Below are positions 1 through 5,887 of a stretch of 7,734 nt of DNA, one piece after another. The translations under genes were made by a program, and so were the position numbers. The stretch's first letter is position 1. Every line of letters begins with the position of its first letter. The notes under the pieces were generated by a model. That model was given only the letters and a program-made list of their open reading frames with translations, was not told the origin of the DNA and made no database searches. This DNA comes from Anaerolineales bacterium (GTDB taxonomy: Bacteria > Chloroflexota > Anaerolineae > Anaerolineales > Villigracilaceae), in assembly GCA_028689195.1 (NCBI GenBank), contig JAQTWR010000119.1:1-7734 (forward strand), written 5' to 3'.

Positions 1-436
1 CGCGATTGTAATCGCCTCGAAAAACGGCGAGAAGGTGGTTGATCTCGGCGTCCAGTTTGCGGGCATTCCCGCGGGCTACGAATTCAGCACGTTGATCAGC
101 GATATTATCCTCGCTTCAAAACAGGATTCGGGACTCGGCGCGGCGACCCGCGAATTTTTGAAGAACCTGACGCAGCCGCTTCTGCTTCAAGTTTTTGTAA
201 CCCCTACCTGACCGCATTGTCCGCGAGCCGTGTTGCTCGCTCATCAGATCGCAATGGAAAATCCCGCCATGATCCGCGCCGAAGCGGTGGACGCGATGGA
301 ATTCCCCGAACTCTCCCGGCGCTTCAACGTTCAAGGCGTGCCGCAAACCGTGATTAATTCAGGCGGCGGAATTGTCGTCGGCGCGTATCCCGAACCGCAA
401 ATGCTGGCTGAAATTAAACGCGCATTACAAAATTGA
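1..436 (+). CDS. Protein disulfide oxidoreductase-like (two thioredoxin-fold units), probable selenoprotein; 5' end missing
   Basis: This gene is open at the left edge. The first full codon is at 2, and 144 residues (counting the TGA as one) are visible before the TGA stop at 434-436. Visible residues 1-28 contain GVQFAGIPAGYEF, which resembles the end of the first unit of glutaredoxin-like PDO proteins. The second unit starts near residue 58 with a strand (LLLQVFVTPT), then X-PHC-PRAV, and ends with the cis-proline motif GVPQTVIN (residues 112-119). X (residue 70) is an in-frame TGA at 209-211, exactly where the first active-site cysteine belongs; the resolving cysteine is residue 73. The frame stays intact and family-like after the TGA, and a SECIS-like hairpin follows, so I read UPHC. 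PDO proteins are thiol-disulfide oxidoreductases of about 220 residues, so roughly 75 residues should lie upstream. The alternative is a nonsense mutation or sequencing error. Starting translation at GTG 230 would leave a 68-residue piece without an active site. Confidence 0.85.
209..211 (+). other. In-frame TGA, probable selenocysteine codon
   Basis: The TGA replaces the first Cys of a CPHC thioredoxin-fold active site: the preceding residues are VFVTPT and the following ones PHCPRAVLLAH. TGA is an ordinary stop elsewhere in the window (1041-1043 and 4595-4597), so reassignment throughout the genome is unlikely. The Sec reading rests on the exact Cys position, the intact downstream frame and the adjacent hairpin. 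Selenocysteine machinery genes (selA, selB, selC, selD) are not in the window. Confidence 0.75.
215..256 (+). promoter_or_regulatory. Putative bacterial SECIS element
   Basis: A perfect 6-bp stem GCGAGC (223-228) / GCTCGC (235-240) closes a six-base loop CGTGTT (229-234). The loop contains a G-U step at 230-231, with 18 bases between the TGA and that G. Known bacterial SECIS hairpins lie inside the coding sequence just 3' of the UGA and present a loop G and U to SelB, as in E. coli fdhF, at a similar spacing. A second, outer helix is possible between 215-220 and 251-256 (five Watson-Crick pairs plus one G-U), across an asymmetric internal loop. Chance hairpins do occur, so the case depends on the fold and the TGA position together. 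Confidence 0.7.
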
Positions 437-452
437 AATAGGTTTGTCTTAT

Positions 453-1043
453 ATGAAGAAGAGGCAGAAACAGCGTAAAAAGCGAAACGACAATAAGACT
501 ATGTCTATTGTGATTGGCGTTGGTTTGGTCTTGATCGGACTCGCGTTGTTCTCTTTGCTGCGGGGCGCGGATAAAACGCCCGCGGCAGATTCGACCGACC
601 GATCGGTTGTGCCGATGGCGGTGAATTATCCCGTTCCGTCGCTGACGTTGGATAATATCAGCGGCAAAACCGAGTCGCTGCAAGATTTCAGCGGCGACGT
701 TTTCCTCGTCAACAATTGGGCGACGTGGTGTCCGCCTTGTAAAGCGGAAATGCCCACGCTCGAAAAATATTACGAGACTCATTCGGCTGAAGGCTTTACC
801 ATCATCGCAATCGAAGCGGGCGAAGGAAAGAACGAAGTCGCCGAATTCGCCAAAAGTTTCGGTTTGAAATTTCACGTCTGGCTCGACCCCGATGGCGCCG
901 CATTCAGCGCGTTCAAAAACGCGAACCTGCCAAATTCGTATGTGATTGACCGTACTGGCACAGTCCGCTACGCGTGGACGGGCGAAATCAGTTTCGACAT
1001 GTTGGAGAAATTCGTAACGCCGTTGATTGCCGAGAGCAATTGA
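453..1043 (+). CDS. Membrane-anchored TlpA/ResA-like thioredoxin
   Basis: This 196-residue protein is a thiol-disulfide oxidoreductase acting outside the cytoplasmic membrane. A very basic N-terminus (KKRQKQRKKR) is followed by one membrane helix at about residues 18-36, an N-in/C-out anchor or uncleaved signal. After a linker, the thioredoxin fold runs from about 55 to 194. It has WCPPC at 92-96 (C93 and C96 are the only cysteines) and a cis-proline at 160 in NLPNSYVID. The WCPPC motif and overall shape fit the AhpC/TSA-Redoxin TlpA group, including ResA and CcmG, which reduce apocytochrome CXXCH thiols. That role is attractive here because a nine-heme cytochrome gene converges on it, but the substrate is not proven. 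It starts 16 bases after the selenoprotein gene, so they are probably co-transcribed. No strong Shine-Dalgarno sequence is visible. ATG 453 is preferred because it keeps the positive patch before the helix; ATG 501 would remove it, and the upstream in-frame ATG at 372 would overlap the preceding gene. Confidence 0.9.
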   Translation: MKKRQKQRKKRNDNKTMSIVIGVGLVLIGLALFSLLRGADKTPAADSTDRSVVPMAVNYPVPSLTLDNISGKTESLQDFSGDVFLVNNWATWCPPCKAEMPTLEKYYETHSAEGFTIIAIEAGEGKNEVAEFAKSFGLKFHVWLDPDGAAFSAFKNANLPNSYVIDRTGTVRYAWTGEISFDMLEKFVTPLIAESN

Positions 1044-1057
1044 AGTCAACGTCCACG

Positions 1058-1101
1058 AAAAAAAATCGTCCAGAAGTTTTTCTTCTGGACGATTTTTTTT
1101 T
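1058..1101. terminator. Bidirectional rho-independent terminator
   Basis: A perfect 12-bp inverted repeat (1065-1076 with 1082-1093) encloses a TTTTT loop. It is flanked by a run of eight A on the left (1058-1065) and nine T on the right (1093-1101). The T run ends transcripts of the thioredoxin gene on the + strand, and the A run does the same for the cytochrome gene on the - strand. It lies between two convergent stops (1043 and 1108), as expected for a shared terminator. Confidence 0.92.
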
Positions 1102-1107
1102 GCGTCT

Positions 1108-2181
1108 TTACTTCCGCAATAACTTGGTGAATTTGGATGAGAAAAGAATGCCGATTAGCAATCCGATGATTCCCGTCAACCCGGCAAGCAGCGCCAAAAT
1201 CAGGAGCAGGTTTAGATTCTGGTTTTGGCTTTGAGCGTTATCGTCGGGCTTTTCTTCCGTAGCGGGCTCCACCGCATACGGCGTGGGACTCGGGTTGATG
1301 TTAACCGCAGCGGGGACGTCCTCTCCCGGTTTCTGGGGGCGATGAATCTGACTTGCATGGCAGCCGTTGCACGTTTCAACCTTTACCGAAAAACTGTGAT
1401 TCGGCACGATATGAAAAGCGTCCGTTGCCAGCTTTACGCCGAGATGACATTGTTCGCAGGTAACTCCCGCGCGTCCATGCACAGACGACGGAGACATCTC
1501 GCTTGTTTCTTCATGGCACTTAAGGCACAACACAGACTTGTTCGCCGTCGCGTCGGCTGCAACAAAGCGAAGTCCTGTGGTGTGCGGGTCGTGACATTCG
1601 ACGCAGCGCATTTCCTGCTGGTAATGTTTGCTGCCCTTCCATTCGCTCCAGTTAAAACGCGAATCGCTGTGGCAGCGCGCGCACATGTCCGTGCCTTGAT
1701 TGATGGGCATGTCTTTTTCCGGGTGATTTTTAACGATGGGCGAGTGGCAGGCTTCGCAGGTGATTCCATAGGCTTTCGATTTATTTGTGTTTGCGTCATA
1801 GCCTGTGGTATGGCACATAATGCAGTTGTTCGATCTTCCCGCAATGGATTCGGTTTGGGTCGCTACAGGCGCGTTAGAGGGAGTGGCTTGTCCGCCGATC
1901 ATTTCTGGATGGCACGCCACGCAGTTCTCGGCTTGATCTAAAACATGACTGGTGCGCGCCGCGCTGTGCGCGCCCCCGTACCACTCTTGTTGTTTTTCGG
2001 GATGACAGGCGCCGCAATCCGACGGGTCGGGGGGCGTTGGCGTTACTGTTGCGGCTTGGGGCAAAGCGGAATTGGCTGACGCCCGCGTAGTTGGGGCGAG
2101 TAATGCGGCGGTTGCAAGAAAAGCCGCAAAACAAAATGCGGCGTAGAACAAAATCGGAATTCGACGGTATCGGAACTTCAT
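1108..2181 (-). CDS. Nine-heme c-type cytochrome, exported and C-terminally membrane-anchored
   Basis: This 357-residue protein has nine CXXCH heme c sites, with first cysteines at residues 56, 87, 120, 142, 167, 193, 219, 242 and 271. The signal peptide covers about residues 1-36 (RYRR, a hydrophobic stretch, then TRASA), and a single hydrophobic helix at about 324-347 ends in basic residues (KLLRK). The heme domain therefore lies outside, tethered by its tail. The mature part has exactly nine further histidines (72, 79, 153, 186, 200, 235, 257, 262, 280), enough to give every heme a second His ligand. This favours electron transfer over a catalytic heme with an open site. Segments such as SEWKGSKHYQQEMRCVECHDPH-like spacing (from residue 179) recall the cytochrome c554/NrfA-HAO superfamily, but I cannot name a subfamily. 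A Pro/Thr/Glu-rich linker (285-320) joins domain and anchor. The start is supported by GAGGT at 2188-2192 on the - strand, 6 bases from the ATG. It is a single-gene unit, divergent from the exporter operon. Confidence 0.92.
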   Translation of the reverse strand: MKFRYRRIPILFYAAFCFAAFLATAALLAPTTRASANSALPQAATVTPTPPDPSDCGACHPEKQQEWYGGAHSAARTSHVLDQAENCVACHPEMIGGQATPSNAPVATQTESIAGRSNNCIMCHTTGYDANTNKSKAYGITCEACHSPIVKNHPEKDMPINQGTDMCARCHSDSRFNWSEWKGSKHYQQEMRCVECHDPHTTGLRFVAADATANKSVLCLKCHEETSEMSPSSVHGRAGVTCEQCHLGVKLATDAFHIVPNHSFSVKVETCNGCHASQIHRPQKPGEDVPAAVNINPSPTPYAVEPATEEKPDDNAQSQNQNLNLLLILALLAGLTGIIGLLIGILFSSKFTKLLRK

Positions 2182-2276
2182 ATAATTACCTCGCGTAAAA
2201 TGTATGATCGCTATTGAGTAAACCCGTTACGCGCGCCCGAACTGAATGTTTATCGCTAAAGTGATTGAATCTTTAT

Positions 2277-2282
2277 ATCATA
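2277..2282 (-). promoter_or_regulatory. Candidate -10 box for the cytochrome gene
   Basis: On the - strand this reads TATGAT, five of six matches to TATAAT, with a further A/T stretch downstream. Transcription would start near 2268-2270, giving a leader of about 90 bases. The -35 candidate 18 bases upstream is TTCCAC, which is poor and would fit a promoter that needs an activator. The CRP-like palindrome is centred about 60 bases upstream of the inferred start. Confidence 0.35.
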
Positions 2283-2321
2283 CCCATCGGGCGGGGAGTA
2301 GTGGAAAACAGCGATTTTCAT

Positions 2322-2337
2322 TGTGAGTAATGTCACA
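2322..2337. promoter_or_regulatory. CRP/FNR-family operator, perfect TGTGA-N6-TCACA
   Basis: Both half-sites are exact matches to the CRP consensus (TGTGA 2322-2326, TCACA 2333-2337), with the usual six-base spacer GTAATG. The centre at 2329.5 is about 60 bases upstream of the inferred cytochrome transcription start, close to the -61.5 class I position. It is nearly equidistant from the two divergent start codons (148 and 151 bases). Which CRP/FNR-family regulator binds, and whether it controls one or both genes, cannot be seen here. Confidence 0.6.
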
Positions 2338-2480
2338 CGCCAAATTTTCCCCTCTAACGCCGAAAACGGGGCGCGGGCGGTAATTGGGTTATCTTCATAA
2401 ATTCTTTACATTACGAATAACCATTCTTTATCGGCAAAAATTATGATTTCGCCAATATCAGGCGTCACAAGGAGAAAATC

Positions 2481-3794
2481 ATGAAGTTTTTCAAGAACCG
2501 TTTTAACCTTATCGTTAGCGGATTGGTCTTAATCGCGCTCATTGCAGGAATTGCGTTTTATTTTCAAAATTCGGCAAACGCGGCGAAAACCGAATCCCCT
2601 GCCGTGCAGACCGCAAAAGTTCGCAAAGGCGATCTGGTCATTACCGCCAGCGGCGCGGGCGTGGTCGAACCTGCCGCGCAAGTTGATCTCGCGTTTCGCT
2701 CGGCGGGCGTACTCGCCGAATTAAATGTCAATGTGGGCGGGCAGGTTAAATCCGCGCAGGTGTTGGCGCGGTTCGAAGAGAACATCCAAGCCGAAGCGGA
2801 TTTTCAATCTTTGTTTACCGCGCAGGGAATCGCAAACGCGGAACTCGCGCGCGCGAACGCCCAGGCGAATCTTGACTCCGCGATTGGAACGTACGCGTAT
2901 GTAATCGGCGCGGACGCGTGGTATTGGGAGGGAAGATTGACCAGCGCGGAAGCGGCGCTCGGCGCGCTCGATTCATCCGCGACGCAGAGTCAAAAAGACG
3001 AAGCGCAAAAACTGGCGGACGACGCCCGCGCGCGCCGCGATTATTTCCTCAGCCTGCGCTCGAATATATCGGATGTGGATATGACGGGCGCGCGCGCGAG
3101 TCTTGAATCGGCGAAGGTCAATTTGCAAGACGCGCAAACCGCGCTGGATATTATTCACGCGGGACCATCCGCATTGACTTCGCCTTTGGCGGTGATTGGC
3201 GCGCAAACTTCCAAATTGGAACAATCTCGTCTTGCCGTTGAAAACACGCGCCTGACCGCGCCATTTGACGGGACTGCGGTTGCCGTAAATGTCGTCAAAG
3301 GACAAACCGTAAATACGTCGCCTGTGATGACGATTGCGACGACGAATGATTTGATCGCGCATGTGTATCTCGACGAAACCGATCTCGATAAAGTTGCGGT
3401 TGGCAAGCGCGTGACGATCACCTTCGACGCGTATCCAAATGCGCCCGTTGAAAGCGAAATTATTCTTGTAGAACCCGCGCTGCAAAGCGTGGACGGTTCT
3501 CCCGTTGTCGCCGCGTGGGCTTCGCTGCCTGCGGACGCAAACCTAATGATTTTATCGGGTATGAATCTTGAAGCCGAAGTGATCGCGGGCGAAGCGCGCG
3601 ACGCGATCATCATCCCGAAGCAGGCGCTGCGCGAATTGGAACCCGGCGTTTTCGCGGTCTTTATTGTCGGCGCGGACGGACAATTAATCCTTACGCCTGT
3701 TGAAGTGGGTCTGGTAGATTATGCCAACGCCGAAATTTTGAGCGGATTGAAAGTCGGCGACGTGGTTAGCACCGGCAACGTGGAAACGAAATAG
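2481..3794 (+). CDS. Efflux adaptor subunit, HlyD/MacA-like membrane fusion protein
   Basis: This 437-residue protein is the extracytoplasmic adaptor of a MacAB-type ABC exporter. An N-terminal membrane helix (about 9-28) is followed by the first half of the lipoyl-like (barrel-sandwich) domain (58-97, with GVLAELNVNVGGQVKSAQVL). A long Ala-rich alpha-helical hairpin follows (about 98-250). The second lipoyl half is at 253-278 (NTRLTAPFDGTAVAVNVVKG), then a beta-barrel (about 285-365) and a membrane-proximal domain (about 370-435). The return motif LTAPFDG matches the RND/MFP adaptor family. The hairpin carries an insert around 140-200, longer than in E. coli MacA, with no cysteine anywhere in the protein. 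The start is set by a strong AAGGAGA (2469-2475), 5 bases from the ATG. It is the first gene of an operon with the ATPase and permease. The substrate is unknown; candidates include peptides, lipopeptides and toxic small molecules. Confidence 0.93.
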   Translation: MKFFKNRFNLIVSGLVLIALIAGIAFYFQNSANAAKTESPAVQTAKVRKGDLVITASGAGVVEPAAQVDLAFRSAGVLAELNVNVGGQVKSAQVLARFEENIQAEADFQSLFTAQGIANAELARANAQANLDSAIGTYAYVIGADAWYWEGRLTSAEAALGALDSSATQSQKDEAQKLADDARARRDYFLSLRSNISDVDMTGARASLESAKVNLQDAQTALDIIHAGPSALTSPLAVIGAQTSKLEQSRLAVENTRLTAPFDGTAVAVNVVKGQTVNTSPVMTIATTNDLIAHVYLDETDLDKVAVGKRVTITFDAYPNAPVESEIILVEPALQSVDGSPVVAAWASLPADANLMILSGMNLEAEVIAGEARDAIIIPKQALRELEPGVFAVFIVGADGQLILTPVEVGLVDYANAEILSGLKVGDVVSTGNVETK

Positions 3795-3800
3795 AGGCGC

Positions 3801-3854
3801 GGAGTCAAAAGTCGGGAGACTTTTGACAGCCAACGACGGGGGGCGTTGGACTCC
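3801..3854. repeat. Branched inverted-repeat structure between adaptor and ATPase genes
   Basis: Two hairpins stand side by side inside an outer stem. Hairpin 1 is a perfect 10-bp inverted repeat (3804-3813 with 3818-3827) around a GGGA loop. Hairpin 2 pairs CCAACG (3830-3835) with CGTTGG (3844-3849) around an eight-base loop containing six G. The outer stem pairs GGAGTC (3801-3806) with GACTCC (3849-3854) and shares three bases with the base of hairpin 1 and one with hairpin 2. The whole could form a three-way junction. No T run follows, so it is not a standard terminator. It could be an mRNA processing or stability element, or a small dispersed palindromic repeat. Confidence 0.7.
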
Positions 3855-3868
3855 ATTAGAGAAAAATT

Positions 3869-4597
3869 ATGAACAATCATCTTATCGAAATTCAAGGCAT
3901 GACGAAAGTGTACGGCATGGACGAAGCCACCGTACACGCGCTCGCGGGCGTGGAAATGAGCGTGGATAAAAACGAATTTGTCGCCATCATGGGACATTCG
4001 GGTTCGGGCAAATCCACGTTGATGAATATTCTCGGATGTTTGGATCGCCCGACATCGGGGACGTATATCTTCGACGGGCGCGACGTCAGCAAGTTGAGCA
4101 GGAACGAACTCGCCGAAGTGCGTAATCAAAAACTGGGGTTCATCTTTCAGTCGTTCAATTTGCTGCCGCGTTTGAGCGCGCTTGCAAACGTGATGCTGCC
4201 CATGCTGTACAACATGGATGAAGACTTAAGCGACGAAGAAGCCAAAAGACGCGCAATCGCTTCGCTCGAAGCGGTGGGGCTTGGCGACAGGCTGCATCAT
4301 CATCCTAATCAACTCTCCGGCGGACAGCAGCAACGCGTGGCGATTGCGCGCGCGCTGGTGAACAATCCTCCGCTGATTCTTGCGGACGAACCCACAGGCA
4401 ATCTCGATTCAAAATCCAGCGTGGAGATTATGGACATTTTGCATAAACTCCACAAAGACGGCGCGACCATCGTCATGGTGACTCACGAACCCGATATTGC
4501 CGAACATGCCGAGCGCGTGATTTGCGTCAAAGACGGCGTGATCCTTTCGGATGGGCGCGGCGGAAACAATCCCTGCCTGAACAAGAGGTTGCAATGA
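3869..4597 (+). CDS. ABC exporter ATPase, MacB/LolD type
   Basis: This 242-residue ATP-binding subunit powers the exporter from the cytoplasmic face. All functional motifs are present: Walker [10 protein letters not shown] (42-50), Q-loop glutamine 94, signature LSGGQQQR (149-156), Walker B LILADEP (169-175) with catalytic E174, the D-loop (NLDSKS) and switch H206 in VTHEP. The sequence [21 protein letters not shown] is typical of the MacB/LolD/FtsE-like family (YknY and relatives). The length is normal for a stand-alone ATPase, unlike E. coli MacB, where ATPase and permease are fused. It begins 74 bases after the adaptor stop, just downstream of the branched repeat, with only a weak purine-rich AGAGA before the ATG. 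Its last codons overlap the permease start (ATGA), so the two are translationally coupled. Confidence 0.96.
   Translation: MNNHLIEIQGMTKVYGMDEATVHALAGVEMSVDKNEFVAIMGHSGSGKSTLMNILGCLDRPTSGTYIFDGRDVSKLSRNELAEVRNQKLGFIFQSFNLLPRLSALANVMLPMLYNMDEDLSDEEAKRRAIASLEAVGLGDRLHHHPNQLSGGQQQRVAIARALVNNPPLILADEPTGNLDSKSSVEIMDILHKLHKDGATIVMVTHEPDIAEHAERVICVKDGVILSDGRGGNNPCLNKRLQ
4583..4588 (+). promoter_or_regulatory. Ribosome binding site fixing the permease start
   Basis: AAGAGG lies inside the end of the ATPase gene, 5 bases before ATG 4594. It supports starting the permease there rather than at the earlier in-frame ATG 4522, which would add 24 Arg-rich residues unlike the family's N-terminus and overlap the ATPase gene by 76 bases. 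Confidence 0.8.
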
Positions 4598-5805
4598 AAT
4601 TCAAAAAAATATTACGCACCGCATGGGAAGGACTCATGCTCAATAAAGTGCGCTCATTCCTCACAACGCTTGGAGTCATCATCGGCGTCGCTTCGGTGAT
4701 TGTGATGTTATCGGTCAGCGCGGGAACGGAAGCCGCCATCGCAGACCAGATCAACGCGCTCGGCGCAAACCTGATTATCGTCGCGCCCATGCGCGGAATC
4801 CCCGGCGCGGGACGCACGATGATGATCGCGGACGCGTACGCAATCAAAGATCAGGTCGTCGGCATTGACGGTATCTCCGCCGAGCAGGGACCCGCGCCGC
4901 AAACGGTTAAGGGAAACGGCGTCACGCTTGATTCGATTGCCGTCATCGGCACAACCGCGAGCTTCCCAGACATCCGCGATTACGCCGTCGCGTCGGGCGC
5001 ATATTTCGATCAAGGCGAAGATGATCGCAAGGCGAAAGTCGCCGTGTTGGGCGCGGGCGTTGCAAAAGATTTGTTCGGCGACGCAAGTCCGCTTGGGCTA
5101 ACGATTACGGTCGCTTCCGTCAAACTCACCGTGATCGGCGTGATGGAATCAAAAGGCATGGTCGCGGATGTGGATTACGACGGGCGCGTGTATTTGCCCA
5201 TCAATCTTGTCTTTCAAAAATTTATGACCGCCATGCCCATCGGCGGCGACCGCGTGAGAACCATCTACGTCAAAGCCAGCGCTCAGGAAAATATCCCCAG
5301 CATCATTACGCAAGTAACCGCGCTGATGAGCGAACGCCACGACGTCAGTCCGTCGCAGCCCGATTTCACCGTGCAAACGCAGCAGGACATCATCGCAACG
5401 CAGGAAGCCACCACCGCCGCATTCCGCGATTTACTTGCGTGGGTCGCGGGCGTATCGCTGCTCGTCGGCGGTATCGGCATTATGAATATCATGCTGGTTT
5501 CGGTGACGGAACGCACGCGCGAGATCGGCTTGCGTCAGGCGCTCGGCGCGCGGCAATCTGACGTGCTGCTTCAATTTTTACTCGAAGCCATTATCCTCAG
5601 CCTCGTCGGCGGATTAGTCGGCGTGGCAAGCGGCGTCGGCGGCTCGTATCTCTTTGGCATGTTTGGAAAAATGCAAACCGCCATTGTGCCGGGCTCCATT
5701 CCGCTCGCATTTGGCGCGGCGGCTGTGGTTGGAATCTTCTTCGGATATTACCCCGCCACGCAAGCCGCGAAACTCGATCCCATTGAAGCGTTACGACGCG
5801 AATAA
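4594..5805 (+). CDS. ABC exporter permease, MacB/FtsX type
   Basis: This 403-residue protein is the membrane subunit that pairs with the preceding ATPase. It has the MacB layout. A cytoplasmic start (TAWEGLMLNKVRSFLTTLGV) leads into the first helix (about 21-42). A large extracytoplasmic MacB_PCD domain follows (about 45-270), then three helices at about 280-305, 328-352 and 368-388. The coupling sequence SVTERTREIGLRQALGAR (303-320) and the ending YYPATQAAKLDPIEALRRE (385-403) are family hallmarks. MacB-type systems use ATP-driven shape changes of the outer domain (mechanotransmission) rather than carrying substrate through the membrane. The ATGA overlap with the ATPase gene implies equimolar, coupled synthesis. 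No damage or odd composition is visible. The substrate cannot be deduced. Confidence 0.95.
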   Translation: MKFKKILRTAWEGLMLNKVRSFLTTLGVIIGVASVIVMLSVSAGTEAAIADQINALGANLIIVAPMRGIPGAGRTMMIADAYAIKDQVVGIDGISAEQGPAPQTVKGNGVTLDSIAVIGTTASFPDIRDYAVASGAYFDQGEDDRKAKVAVLGAGVAKDLFGDASPLGLTITVASVKLTVIGVMESKGMVADVDYDGRVYLPINLVFQKFMTAMPIGGDRVRTIYVKASAQENIPSIITQVTALMSERHDVSPSQPDFTVQTQQDIIATQEATTAAFRDLLAWVAGVSLLVGGIGIMNIMLVSVTERTREIGLRQALGARQSDVLLQFLLEAIILSLVGGLVGVASGVGGSYLFGMFGKMQTAIVPGSIPLAFGAAAVVGIFFGYYPATQAAKLDPIEALRRE

Positions 5806-5814
5806 GAATCCATC

Positions 5815-5854
5815 GTCATTGCTTCGTCGCCGCTACGCGGCTCCTCGCACTGAC
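5815..5854. repeat. REP-like dispersed palindromic repeat
   Basis: The 40-base unit begins GTCATTGC and ends GCACTGAC, an imperfect inverted repeat (one mismatch in 8). Its core is GCCGC-TAC-GCGGC (5829-5841). The text GCTTCGTCGC...CTCCTCGCA matches, from memory, a repeat family scattered between genes in many bacteria (GTCATTGCGAGGAGC... / ...GCGACGAAGCAAT). It sits in the 82-base gap between permease and lipoprotein and might modulate downstream expression. Confidence 0.6.
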
Positions 5855-5887
5855 ATAAAAATAAAATCATAAAAAAGGAAAAATAAC

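Larger units (their letters stand above)
2182..2480. promoter_or_regulatory. Divergent intergenic control region
   Basis: These 299 bases separate the starts of the cytochrome gene (-) and the exporter adaptor gene (+). They hold no convincing coding frame and are more AT-rich near both ends. Seen in them are a CRP-like palindrome in the middle (2322-2337), a TATGAT -10 candidate for the cytochrome gene, and the two ribosome binding sites: GAGGT 2188-2192 on - and AAGGAGA 2469-2475 on +. For the adaptor gene I see only weak promoter candidates, such as TTTACA at 2405-2410 without a good -10 at proper spacing. Confidence 0.75.

Noticed and set aside
209..211. TGA reassigned to Trp or Gly throughout the genome
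   Set aside because: TGA ends two well-delimited genes here, the TlpA-like gene (1041-1043) and the ATPase (4595-4597), and neither Trp nor Gly fits the CXXC position.
230..436. A separate small thioredoxin-like gene starting at GTG 230
   Set aside because: It would start inside the fold after the active site, inside the putative SECIS loop, without a ribosome binding site. The same frame continues upstream through the TGA to the left edge with family-like sequence.
372..452. Upstream start for the TlpA-like gene at ATG 372
   Set aside because: It adds 27 residues read in another frame of the preceding gene. ATG 453 gives a normal basic N-terminus followed by a membrane helix.
414..1049. 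Long antisense open frame opposite the TlpA-like gene
   Set aside because: It reads low-complexity, Arg-rich protein opposite a clearly conserved gene, so it is a shadow of biased codon use. The same applies to other open frames opposite or across the cytochrome, adaptor, permease and kinase genes.
2405..2447. sigma70-like promoter for the adaptor gene (TTTACA 2405-2410; TATGAT 2442-2447)
   Set aside because: The two boxes are 31 bases apart, and neither has a good partner at 16-18 bases, so I do not call a promoter.
4522..4593. Longer permease start at ATG 4522
   Set aside because: The extra residues are Arg-rich out-of-frame ATPase sequence. A good AAGAGG site and ATGA coupling mark 4594.
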